Positions 1 to 7,599 are shown, numbered from the stretch's first letter. The stretch: DNA of 14,242 bases from Multifurca ochricompacta (GCA_022496185.1 WTXG01000550.1:1-14242); one strand, 5' to 3'. Program-made: numbers and translations. The notes: generated from the letters alone by a model not told the origin.

Positions 1-201
1 GAAGCACTTGATGTGAGGAGTGCATGACAGAGGATGACCAGATCTTTGATCACCTGTATCCTATCTCCTCCCTCCTGCTGTAGCTGAGTAACCAATGCAT
101 CGAGAGGGATGCTTGTGATTCAATAATGGGGTATGTGGTATACTTCTAAGGGCAAGTCCTGAAGAAAATCAAGATATTTAGTTGCATATTCAAGATCTTC
201 A
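1..201 (-). pseudogene. X3 distal part: downstream coding piece of the Cys/His-rich gypsy-associated frame
   Basis: This minus-strand stretch continues the X3 frame once the LTR at 202-2161 and one TSD copy are removed; the joint reads ...EPEDLEYATKYLDFLQDLP. It encodes an acidic, leucine-rich segment followed by ITSIPLDALVTQLQQEGG and DRIQVIKDLVILCHALL, which looks helical. One TGA interrupts it at 122-120, in a place where an Arg CGA would give HYRITS. The frame is still open at base 1, so the true C-terminus lies outside the window. I do not recognise the domain. Frame continuity across a 1960-bp insertion is the main evidence that it is coding; composition alone would be weak. Confidence 0.5.
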
Positions 202-465
202 TGTTGACACAGGATGTGTCTGGAGATGCTTCAGGCATCTAAGGATCATTTCAGCTGTAGATTAGATTAGATTAGATCTCGGAGTATCGGACTCTTTATG
301 CTATCTTTATTACATTCTTTCTCACCTTACTCAGCTGGTTAGTGATAGACTTAGTAATGCACAGTATAGCATGTGATTCTCCTTTGGCCAATAGCCTTTG
401 TCCCTCATGTACTTTGCCTGGCACTTGTGGACTTATTCCCAGTGCACACAGACCATCCCTTGGGG

Positions 466-472
466 TATATAA
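466..472 (+). promoter_or_regulatory. TATA box of LTR-A copy 1
   Basis: TATATAA lies in the context GGGGTATATAAGGGTG, about 265 bp into the LTR and 18 bp before a perfect hairpin. The same box occurs in LTR-A copies 2, 3 and 5. Its conservation between copies supports a U3 promoter that would start transcription near the hairpin. Confidence 0.6.
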
Positions 473-489
473 GGGTGCCTGTTTTCTCT

Positions 490-527
490 CTTACACTTCA
501 GAGTTTCTTCAACCTCTGAAGTGTAAG
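490..527 (+). other. Perfect hairpin downstream of the LTR-A TATA box
   Basis: The stem is CTTACACTTCAGAG pairing with CTCTGAAGTGTAAG (14 bp) around a 10-nt loop. It is conserved as a palindrome in LTR-A copies 2, 3 and 5 and partly repeated further downstream in the same LTR. It probably lies in the R/U5 region of the transcript. Confidence 0.65.
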
Positions 528-548
528 TCTCTTTTACTTTACTCTCTA

Positions 549-1994
549 TAGTGATTGGCAGGGGTAACCCTGGGGTATCCTTGTTGGTACCCGTACCTGT
601 ACCCGTACCCGTAGTGATGGGTACGGGTAACCCGCGGGTTACCTGCAGGTCACCCGTGAAAATGCGTGCAAGTTCTTTACTTGCATCACACATTTTGGAT
701 AACCAGCCCGGGACTTCCCGGACCAAGAAGATACACAACGTGTTCATTTATGGCTGCTTAAGATCCCTCAATGACTCTTGTTTTATGCTCAGAAGATTAA
801 GATAATTCATTATTCCATTTTTATTTTATTATTCTGCTTTCAATTTTATACAAGCACAACTAAAATCCACCCAATATACAGAGATGATTAGATAGGATGT
901 TATAGAACATTGATGAAAAGCCTGTCAGATAACCACACAGAATGCAAAATAATTTGATGAACACATAGCAATTGGCAGGGGTAACCCCTTGATAATTGTT
1001 TTGATACCTGGGTTACCCATAAAATGAAATGCATGCAAGTTCTTTACTTGCATTGCGCATTTTGGACATCCAGCCTGGGACATCCCAGTCAAGGAGATAA
1101 GCACTTGGACACAGCGCATTCATTTATGGCTACTCAAGATCCCTCAAAGATTCCTATTTTATGTTCATAAGATTAAGATAATTTATTATTCTATTTTTAT
1201 TTTATTATTCTGGTTTCAATTTTATACAAGCATGACTGTTCTTTGCATTTCTGCGCATTTTGGATAAATGGCCCAGGCCATCCCGGTCAAGGAGATAAGC
1301 AACACATTCATTTATGGCTACTCAGGATCCTTCAAAAATTGTTGGTTTATGTTCAGAAGATTAAAAGAATCCTTTATTTACATTATCATTTTATTATTCT
1401 GGTTTCATTTCATACAAGCGCGACTGTCCTGGTCCCTGGATGCACAATTCTGTGCGTTTAAGTCAACCTTCCTTAATAGGAAGGAGGTCAGACCACCATG
1501 CGATGCAATATAGTCACTGCCCCATGCAGCTTGTAGATACATGTGGGCCTTGTTTCAATAAAGTAATTTGATAATTAGATTATAGAATAGTCTATATTAG
1601 TCTAGAGTGTATTTTAGATAGTGCCAGACTGGCGGAAATGATCGTGCGTTAATAAAACAAATGCATCATGATTTTCAAGAATGTAGATCACTGATAACAC
1701 CTTTATTTTACATCGCACTGTTGATCTGCTTTGATATTTTGTAGGATAACACTAGAACATATTTACATTCATCCTGTAGCATACATCAGACGAGATCTTA
1801 TATTTTTGTGGCCGCAGATGTGTTTTATCTTGGAAATTCTACTGATCTTGTCAATGCATAATCGGCACCTATACCCGCCAAACCCGCCGCGCGGGTACAG
1901 GTTTCCATGGGTTGGGAGCTGTATACCCATACCTGTACCCGGCAAAACCTGCAGTGCTTACCCGCATGGGTATGAAACCCCTTGACAATCACTA
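549..1994 (+). mobile_element. Non-autonomous hAT-type transposon inserted in LTR-A copy 1
   Basis: The element begins TAGTGATTGGCAGGGG and ends with GACAATCACTA, so the outer 9 bp are a perfect terminal inverted repeat (TAGTGATTG). It is flanked by an exact 8-bp duplication, ACTCTCTA, at 541-548 and 1995-2002. An 8-bp TSD with short TIRs is the hallmark of the hAT superfamily. Both subterminal regions (549-660 and 1865-1985) are packed with GGGTAC/GGGTAA-type motifs in both orientations, as expected for transposase-binding subterminal repeats. There is no transposase frame, so the copy would depend on an enzyme supplied elsewhere. Internally it holds three diverged copies of a block of roughly 190 bp. 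A related region lies in reverse orientation at 5923-7025. Confidence 0.85.
670..1425 (+). repeat. Three diverged direct repeats inside the hAT element
   Basis: A block containing (G)CATTTTGGA, then a GTCAAGGAGATA-type motif, then CATTCATTTATGGCT and an A+T-rich tail ending ATTTTATACAAGC occurs three times, at about 670-857, 1032-1233 and 1241-1422. The second block is preceded at 966 by an internal TIR-like motif, TAGCAATTGGCAGGGG. Elements nested in one another or tandem growth would both give this pattern. Confidence 0.7.
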
Positions 1995-2161
1995 ACTCTC
2001 TATCATACCTTAAAGACTAACTCTTGTATATAGTAACTTGTCTTTGTCTAGGTCAGTAGATAGTAATGTAGAGTTTCTTCAACCTCTGAAGCTAACTTGT
2101 CTTTGTCTAGCCTAACCCACTAACTTACAGTCAGTATGCTGCACACCATGCCTGTTCAACA

Positions 2162-2657
2162 CTTCTGGCTCTAGCAGACCCAGCTAGAAACAACTCATAC
2201 TGTCATCATCCTGCACCAGGTCCAAGTAATCATCAGCTACATTATGATCATCCACTGTGTATTCTTCTTTGTTGGGTTCTGCTGGACATTGGTGGGAGCA
2301 GAGGAACCCATAGGGACCATGTTGGCCACATTGGGGACACATATCGTAGACTAGGCAATCAATTTCTTGATGCCCTGCATTGTGACAGAGACACTTGCCA
2401 CACCACCCCAACGGGTTGATAATTGTTGGAGCAACACCAAGGTGGCAAAAGATGCAATGTTGGCTCCAATGTAGGCTGCTGTGATAGTGGTGACACCACT
2501 TGCAGTTGAGGGGACATACCCAACTGAGGTGGTACCTACTGTCACACTGCCAGCATGTTTTGCCTCAGGGGTTTTTCCTGCAACCTTGGCATCTTGAACC
2601 AGTTGGGCAGCAGTGTAGGTGCCACCCTGAGTGATCACAGGGGGAGGGGTCATGCAT
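2162..2657 (-). pseudogene. X3: Cys/His-rich, multiple zinc-binding-motif protein downstream of gypsy pol
   Basis: The frame starts at ATG 2657-2655 (MHDPSPCDHSGWHLHCC) and contains 20 Cys and many His in the first 124 codons. Paired motifs recur: CQGC (23-26), CWQC (35-38), CPLNCKWC (48-55), HCIFCH (67-72), WCGKCLCHNAGH (85-96, with C101), CPQCG (107-111) and CSHQC (120-124). An acidic segment follows (DYLDLVQDDD). The series suggests several zinc knuckles or ribbons, plausibly nucleic-acid binding, as in retrotransposon nucleocapsids. Two stops break it: TGA at 2567-2565, where CGA (Arg) would fit NPRGK, and TAG at 2186-2184. The frame then continues at 201-1. The alternative open frame 2653-2351 is longer without stops but has no such motif periodicity. 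Family and exact role are unknown. Confidence 0.65.
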
Positions 2658-3449
2658 AAGTGTTGGCATACCTCTCAGCAATAGTTTGATACACCTCTCC
2701 AAGCTCCAGCCTTTTCCTAATATCCATCAGCTCCTGTTCCACCTGGAACATGCCACTGGTCAGCCTTGTCATCTGCTTTGTGTACTCCTGATATTGTCTG
2801 TTGAGAGTGGTGCATAACGCCAAGGTTTTCTGCAGCCTCATTACCTCAGCTTTGAGGTGCAGAAGGCACATGTTGTTGAGTACTTCATCAATGGTGAAGG
2901 CTCAGGGGTCATCAGTGGCTAAGTGCTGAATGTAGAACAGGCATGTGTGCAGCATACTGACTGAGTGTTAGCGGGTTAAGCTAGAAACAAGTTATACTTC
3001 AGAGGTGAAGAAAACTCTATATTACTATACTACACACCTAGAAACAAGTTATCTACAAGAGATGGTTAGTTAGAGGTAAGGTAGTAAGTAGAGAGATTGG
3101 GACTTACACTTCAGAGGTGAAGAAAACTCTGAAGTGTAAGAGACAAAACAGACACCCTTATATACTATCCAAGGGATGGTCTGTGCACTGGGAATAAGTC
3201 CACAAGTGCCGGACAAAGTCCAAACAATAAACATGAGGGAGAAAGGCCATTGGCCACTACAGAAATCACATGCTACATGGTGTATCAGTCAGCTACTGTG
3301 GAATGTGAGAAAGAAAGTAATAATGATAATGTAAAAGTCTGAAACTCTGGTATCTAATCTAATCTACAAAGTAGCTAATCTAATCACCTGATGCCTGAAG
3401 CATCACCGAACATCTTCTGTGTTCAACACTGAACCTGTTCATCACTCAT
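2650..3449 (-). pseudogene. X2: small coiled-coil protein, split by a solo LTR
   Basis: It starts at ATG 3449-3447 (MSDEQVQHLATDDP) and ends at TGA 2652-2650, giving 99 codons after removal of the LTR at 2931-3428 and one CTGAA copy. Its start overlaps the X1 stop as ATGA. The central part (KAEVMRLQKTLALCTTL, then QVEQELMDIRKRLELG) has heptad-like leucine and charge spacing, suggesting a dimerising coiled coil. One in-frame TGA at 2904-2902 falls where CGA (Arg) is expected, between DDP and AFTIDEVL. No membrane or catalytic motif is visible. A coiled coil next to a zinc-binding protein would fit a Gag-like assembly role, but that is inference. Confidence 0.6.
2931..3428 (-). mobile_element. 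LTR-A copy 2 (solo LTR)
   Basis: This reverse-orientation LTR-A has plus-strand ends TGTAGAACA and TGTTCAACA and is 498 bp long. It is flanked by an exact 5-bp TSD, CTGAA (2926-2930 and 3429-3433). It carries the minus-strand TATA box (3158-3164) and the CACTTCAGAG/CTCTGAAGTG hairpin (3107-3136). It interrupts codon 7-8 of X2, and the X2 frame is restored when LTR plus one TSD copy is removed. It lies opposite in orientation to LTR-A copy 1, only 770 bp away. Confidence 0.92.
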
Positions 3450-4555
3450 TGGCCTGTCTCTCTCTCTTCCAGGTACACTGGAGCTCCATAAACTGGACCA
3501 TCTTTCTTCATACATCCTGCAATGTCCATTCCTCCATTCATGTCGAATATGTACTTCACAATTACCTTCTTCCCATCAGCCATGGTGATCTCAAGGGGGA
3601 AATACATAGATGAGTTTGGATTATTGAGGAAGAATGGGAATTCAGGGACATTGTCATCCTGCTCCATGTCAAGCAAGTCATTTGGGTGGGGTTCTTCAGA
3701 GCAGTCAAAGTCATGGTTGGGATTGGGGGACTGATTCTTAATCTGTGCTTCAGCAGCTTCATAGTTGATAGGGGAGGAAGGATGAGTGGAAGGGTGAGCA
3801 GAGGGGAAGGCTTCAACAACTACTGTGGCAGCAGTGAAAGCATTGATGGCAGTGTTGGCAGAAATGGAGGGGGTGGTGAAAGACATGGTAGAATTCTGGT
3901 TGATAGGATATTGCTGGGGAAGCATGTACTGGGGACACTTTGATTGTTGTTGTAACACCTGGTGCAGGTGTTCAGCACAACATGTGGTCAAGTCGCATAG
4001 CGTAACTATGAGTTCAATGTGCACTGTATCTCAAATGCACAGAGTCAGGTGAGAAGTCAATACCAAGGAGCTAATCCCTTAGTACTGGTGAGCAGAAGAG
4101 TGCCAGAAGCACTGAGACGATTCAAGAGTCGGGTCCTAGAGATCACCCAGAAGGTAATGCACCAAGTTGATTAAGAAGTCGAGTCTAAGGCATACAGGCT
4201 ATCTAGGCAGGCCTTATATACATAGTAGAAGTCAGAGTCTGAATTGGAGTTAAGTATTCAGCATATCAATGAAGTCATAATATATTTACAAGGGGAAACG
4301 GAGCAAAGGTGGGCCAGGTGAGAATATATGTAGACATATCCAGTATAGTCACGATTCTGGTGGGAAAATATGTAAGAGTCCTGATGTAAGGTATGAGTCA
4401 CAGATAAGCACAGCCCAGGTCAAAGATAAGAAACAAACAAGTACAAAGGGAGGCACAATCACAGTCAACAAAGGTCAAGCAGGGCCAAACAACAAGTCAC
4501 ATGACAAGAAAGAGAAAAGATGACACAATGGGGTTTGTAACAGTTGTGGCTCCAT
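3446..4555 (-). pseudogene. X1: acidic Asn/Pro/Ser-rich protein directly after gypsy pol, split by a solo LTR
   Basis: The start ATG (4555-4553, MEPQQSKCPQYMLPQQ) lies 7 nt after the pol stop codon. Removing LTR-B (3951-4542) and one GTTGT copy gives an uninterrupted frame of about 170 residues, ending at TGA 3448-3446. The N-terminal half is low-complexity and rich in Ser, Thr, Ala and Pro; it is followed by an acidic stretch (HPNDLLDMEQDDNVPEF). The C-terminal part (FPLEITMADGKKVIVKYIF to GPVYGAPVYLEE) looks like a compact beta-rich domain. No known catalytic motif is seen. About 25 apparent N-terminal residues read upstream of 3950 belong to the LTR, not the gene. The protein family is unrecognised. 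Confidence 0.62.
3951..4542 (-). mobile_element. LTR-B (solo LTR, 592 bp)
   Basis: Plus-strand ends are TGTAACACC and TTTGTAACA, so on the minus strand it runs TGTTACA...TGTTACA. An exact 5-bp TSD, GTTGT, flanks it (3946-3950 and 4543-4547). A TATATAA box reads on the minus strand at 4220-4214. It interrupts the fifth codon of X1, and the X1 frame closes again after its removal. No primer-binding site or coding sequence follows it, which argues against it being the shared LTR of two tandem elements. Confidence 0.88.
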
Positions 4556-4562
4556 TTTATCT

Positions 4563-4842
4563 TTACTTGGGTGCCTGAGGATGTTGTAAATGAAACTTGC
4601 AGCAGAGGTCCAGGGCAGAGATATTCCCAGCTGGCTCCCACAAACTGTCAGAGTCTGGGAATCCCTTCCACTTAATCAGGTAATGCAGTTTGTGCCCTTG
4701 GCCTCATCGTGACGAGTCTAGAATGCAATCCACTTCCCATTCTGCTTCTCTGTTGATAAGGTCAGGTGGCAGTCTTGGGAAGTTTTCCCCATGAATAAAG
4801 GTCTCCTTGTACAGGGTCAGAAGCCTGGCATGGAAGACTGGG
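4563..4842 (-). pseudogene. pol: Ty3/gypsy pol C-terminus: integrase tail plus chromodomain
   Basis: The frame reads PVFHARLLTLYKET, then NFPRLPPDLINREAEWEV, then a chromodomain with ILDSS, LHYLIKWKGFPDSDSLWEP and AGNISALDL, and ends at TAA 4565-4563. The HPVFHxxLLxxYKET block and the LxYLIKWKG...WEP signature are characteristic of fungal chromovirus-type (Tf1/MarY1-like) integrases, where the chromodomain targets integration to marked chromatin. A TGA at 4706-4704 replaces the CGA expected in the DSSRRGQG-like segment. The upstream part is separated by LTR-C: HP of HPVFH spans the insertion point. Reverse transcriptase, RNase H and the integrase core are absent from the window. Confidence 0.85.
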
Positions 4843-5456
4843 TGTGTCATGAACTGACACCCTAGAGACCTCCTGACCCCCTATAAATCTCTGGACACTC
4901 CCAGAAACCCTGCAGAACCCTCAGAAATGAAGATAACCCTAGATTAAGACCAGAAAGGGGCCAGTCTGGACCAGGGCTGGACTCCTGCCAAATTGGAGAC
5001 TTGTGGGAAGAGTACTAACAGGCCCCCACAACACCTAAACAGCAGTCCACAAACTGTGGACTGCAGACTGCAGATTTGTAAGCCCAAAAGTGGGGCTATT
5101 CTCATTGGTGGATAGTGGGGAGTTAGAGCAAAGTTAACCTCCCCTAAAGTGGTGCACAGACCAAAGTCCCAGTTGTAATTATGTATATAAACCCTTTTGG
5201 AATAGAATGGACAGCTCCAGACTGTCCACTTGTGATCCAGTTCCTGATTACCTAGGAGATTAGCCCCACCTTGTGGAAGGCTTCTCACCCCTTGCCTTTG
5301 AGCTGTTCACTTCATCTCCCTGCACTTTCACCCTCACTCTCATCCTTTGCCCACTTCCAAATCCTTCCCCTTTGCATACAACCCACTGTCCAGGCAGTTG
5401 ACAGTGAGTTGTAACACCAGGGTTATCACCTGGGTGTTCAAGCCCTACAAGTTGCA
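4843..5456 (+). mobile_element. LTR-C (probable solo LTR, about 614 bp)
   Basis: The segment starts TGTGTCATGAACTGACACC and ends AAGTTGCA, with a plus-strand TATATAA box at 5184-5190. Flanks are CTGGG (4838-4842) and GTGGG (5457-5461), a TSD with one mismatch. Removing it joins the minus-strand frame as TSCAHP-VFHARLL, which restores the conserved HPVFH motif. Other end points are possible: TGTCA at 4845 with TGACA at 5403 also form short inverted ends, but without a TSD. The boundaries are therefore less certain than for LTR-A and LTR-B. Confidence 0.6.
5184..5190 (+). promoter_or_regulatory. TATA box of LTR-C
   Basis: TATATAA occurs about 340 bp into the element in the context ATGTATATAAACCC, which sets its likely orientation as plus. 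Confidence 0.45.
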
Positions 5457-5500
5457 GTGGGTGTGCACATGATGTGAAATTGAACAGGGACACTCAGTCC
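5457..5500 (-). pseudogene. pol: Short remnant of gypsy pol upstream of HPVFH
   Basis: These 44 bp read VSLFNFTSCAHP on the minus strand and join to VFHARLL across LTR-C. The position corresponds to the short linker before the HPVFH block in chromovirus integrases, although the residues match the usual pattern poorly and an indel is likely. Everything upstream is replaced by another LTR and hAT-derived repeats. Confidence 0.4.
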
Positions 5501-5922
5501 TGTCACAAGATAACTGGGATGAAGACTCCTAAGGCATGGCTTAGGGGCTCAAGAGGAATGGAACTTCTGGTGAGTCTGTAACACCTGTATTGGGTACAAG
5601 AGAACAGACTTAAGGTCTGTCTCTGAAACTAATGGTCTTTTAAATACAGTTGGAGGCTCAGTAAACTACTAGAGACTGTCCTAGGCTTCTACAAGATGAT
5701 ATCATGGCTAGGTCATAGCTATGTCATAGTTGTATCAGTAAAGAACAGTCTAGTTAATATGAAGCTTGGAGTTTGTGTGGACTAAGAGGGGTTGTGCCCT
5801 CTATACTGTACAGGTGGTCATAAGGACTTTGACCATTCAATGGAGCTGTTGAAGCTGCAGAAATGTAAGGGATTTGGCATAGGAGAACTGAAACAAGGTA
5901 AAAATGCAAAATAATTGTCACA
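5501..5922 (-). mobile_element. LTR-G: LTR-like element related to LTR-E
   Basis: Plus-strand ends are TGTCACAAG and ATTGTCACA, so it has TG...CA ends on either strand. A block around 5587-5620 (ACAAGAGAACAGACTTAAGG and the following GTCTGTCTCT) is shared with LTR-E copy 2 at 12887-12919. A TATTTAAA box reads on the minus strand at 5646-5639, giving a likely minus orientation. No TSD is visible (AGTCC against GGCTG), and its two sides belong to different sequences (gypsy pol and hAT repeat), so a deletion or rearrangement has probably occurred at one edge. Confidence 0.55.
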
Positions 5923-7025
5923 GGCTGCATAGAGCAGCAACTACATTGCATTGCATGGACCAGCATATTGGTCTGATCTCCTTCCTATTAAGGAAGGTTG
6001 ACTTAACAATCATGGTGCTTTGATTTTCCATTGGTCTGACAAGATTGTGATCATGCATAGATAACACAACAGAAACACATTCACAAATTAATTAGATACA
6101 TAGAATATACATCTAAGATCTGACATATGATCAAATCACATCATTAAATGAGATAATGAGATAATGCATTCATTTAATCTAGTAGCTGATATAGTACATC
6201 TAAAGTACAAGCCTGTGCCATGCCTGTTCCACAAAATGAAATAAAATAATAATGTAAATAAAGAATAAACTTAATCTTCTGAACATAAATCAGCAATTAT
6301 TGAGGGATCCTGAGTAGCCACAAATGAACATGTTGTATCCAAGTGTGTATCTCCTTGACTGGGATGGACTGGGCTGAGTGTCCAAAATGTGCAATGCAAG
6401 TAAAGAACTTGCATGCATTTCATTTTATGGGTAACCTGGGTATCAAAACAAATATCCAGGGGTTACCCCTGCCAATCACTATGCATTTGTCAATTATTTT
6501 TGCATTCTATGTGGTTATCTGACAGGCTTTTCATCAATGTTCTATAACATCTATCTAATCATCTTTGTATATTGGGGTGGATTTTAGTTGCACTTGTATA
6601 AAATTGAAACCAGAATAATAAAACAACAATAGAATAATGAATTATCTTAATCTTATGAATATAAAACAGGAATCTTTGAAGGATCCTGAGTAGCCACAAA
6701 TGAATGTGTTGTGTATCTCCTTGACCGGGATGGCCCAGGCTGGTTATCCAAAATGCGCAATGCAAGCAAAGAACTTGCATGTGTTTACACAGGTAACCCA
6801 CAGGTTACCTGTACCCATGGCAACAGGTATGGGTATGGGTACAGGTACCAATGAAGATACCTGGGGGTTACCCCTGCTATTCACTAGATGCAAGTAAAGA
6901 ACTTGCATGTGTTTTCACAGGTGACCCACAGGTAACCTGTGGGTTACCCATACCCATAGTGATGGGTACAGGTACAGGTATGGGTACAAATGAGGATACC
7001 CCAGGGTTACCCCTGCCAATCACTA
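5923..7025 (-). mobile_element. hAT-derived repeat region, reverse orientation to the 549-1994 element
   Basis: Read on the minus strand from 7025, the sequence starts TAGTGATTGGCAGGGG and follows the 549-1994 element closely: GGGTAC-type subterminal motifs, TGCAAGTTCTTTACTTGCAT, and the A+T-rich block ending ATTTTATACAAG. Farther on it shares TTAAGTCAACCTTCCTTA (rc of 5984-6005) with 1461-1478 of the first element. TIR-like ends occur three times in the same orientation, at 7025, 6886 and 6481, showing repeated subterminal blocks. The octamer GCCATGCC lies right after 7025 and again at 6217-6224, a possible TSD, but the sequence at 6225 is not a TIR. A stretch at about 6005-6232 has no counterpart in the first element. 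No transposase frame is present. Confidence 0.7.
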
Positions 7026-7317
7026 GCCATGCCTGTTTCTACACCACAGCATAAACTACATAAAAGCTGCTGTAGAATAGCCCTAATAAATCATCCTGTT
7101 TGGGAAATATCCCCATCTGTCACTTCATTGCTCTAAAACTCTTGCTTGTGCTACCCACTTGACTCTATATTCTCTCTAGAATACCCTCAAGAATGCACCT
7201 ATCAATTACTTTATCACTCTAAGCTTCTTGCTCATGCTGCCCTGCACAACTTTATTATCTGTAGTACTACCATCTACTACCATATACTGTAAACAGCCGT
7301 ATCTGTACCCATACTGT
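7026..7317. other. Unassigned A+T-rich stretch, possibly an LTR remnant
   Basis: No convincing coding frame is seen on either strand. The part 7034-7295 begins TGTTTCTACACC and ends ACTGTAAACA, so it has TG...CA ends, and it contains CATAAAAG near the start, but there is no matching TSD. Two similar segments, CTCTAAAACTCTTGCTTGTG and CTCTAAGCTTCTTGCTCATG, form an imperfect direct repeat about 90 bp apart. Confidence 0.3.
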
Positions 7318-7592
7318 TGTTGACACAGGACGTGTCTGGAGATGCTTCAGGCATCTAAGGTTCGCTTCAGCTGTAGATTAGATTAGATTAGACTTCAGAG
7401 TATCAGACTTTTTATGTTATCTTTATTACACTTCTTTCTCTCCTTACTCAGCTGATTAGTGATGGACTTAGTAATGCACAGTAAGCATGTGATATCTCTT
7501 TGGCCAATGGCCTTTATCCCTCTCTGTTTATTGTCCGGCACTTGTGGACTTATTCCCAGTGCGCACAGACCATTTCCCCTGGCCCCCATGGG

Positions 7593-7599
7593 TATATAA
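7593..7599 (+). promoter_or_regulatory. TATA box of LTR-A copy 3
   Basis: TATATAA occurs in the context GGGTATATAAGGGTG, 22 bp before the hairpin, in the same relative place as in copies 1, 2 and 5. Confidence 0.6.

Larger units (their letters stand above)
202..2161 (+). mobile_element. LTR-A copy 1 (solo LTR, split by a hAT element)
   Basis: The LTR starts TGTTGACAC and ends TGTTCAACA, giving short inverted ends. Removing the 549-1994 hAT insertion and one 8-bp TSD copy leaves about 506 bp, matching the four other LTR-A copies in the window. It carries GATTA repeats near the start, a TATA box at 466-472 and a hairpin at 490-527. The flanks are cttca (197-201) and cttct (2162-2166), a 5-bp TSD with one mismatch. 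No internal gag-pol of this family is present, so it is a solo LTR. It sits inside the minus-strand X3 frame, which is in frame again after its removal. Its CpG sites are largely decayed compared with copy 3 (for example aggatgtgtc here, aggacgtgtc there), suggesting an old copy. Confidence 0.85.

Noticed and set aside
595..660. GGGTAC/GGGTAACC repeats as telomeric repeats
   Set aside because: They are not TTAGGG-like, occur in both orientations, and lie within the subterminal region of a hAT element with a TSD.
2351..2653. Open minus-strand frame with a hydrophobic stretch (ITAAYIGANIASFATLVLL) that could pass for a membrane segment
   Set aside because: The frame one step over reads a regular series of CxxC/CxxCxxH motifs through the same bases and continues in frame beyond two insertions; the hydrophobic frame is best seen as its shadow.
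3951..4542. LTR-B as the shared LTR between two tandem gypsy elements, with X1-X3 being the gag of the next element
   Set aside because: An exact 5-bp TSD flanks LTR-B and the X1 frame runs through the insertion point from an ATG 7 nt after the pol stop; no primer-binding site follows the LTR.
4944..5493. Minus-strand open frames of 77-114 codons
   Set aside because: They lie mostly in LTR-C and have no recognisable motif; only the short VSLFNFTSCAHP end next to 5461 joins the gypsy pol frame.
7380..7400. GATTA short repeats as a CRISPR or functional satellite
   Set aside because: They are a few 5-bp units inside every LTR-A copy, without spacers.
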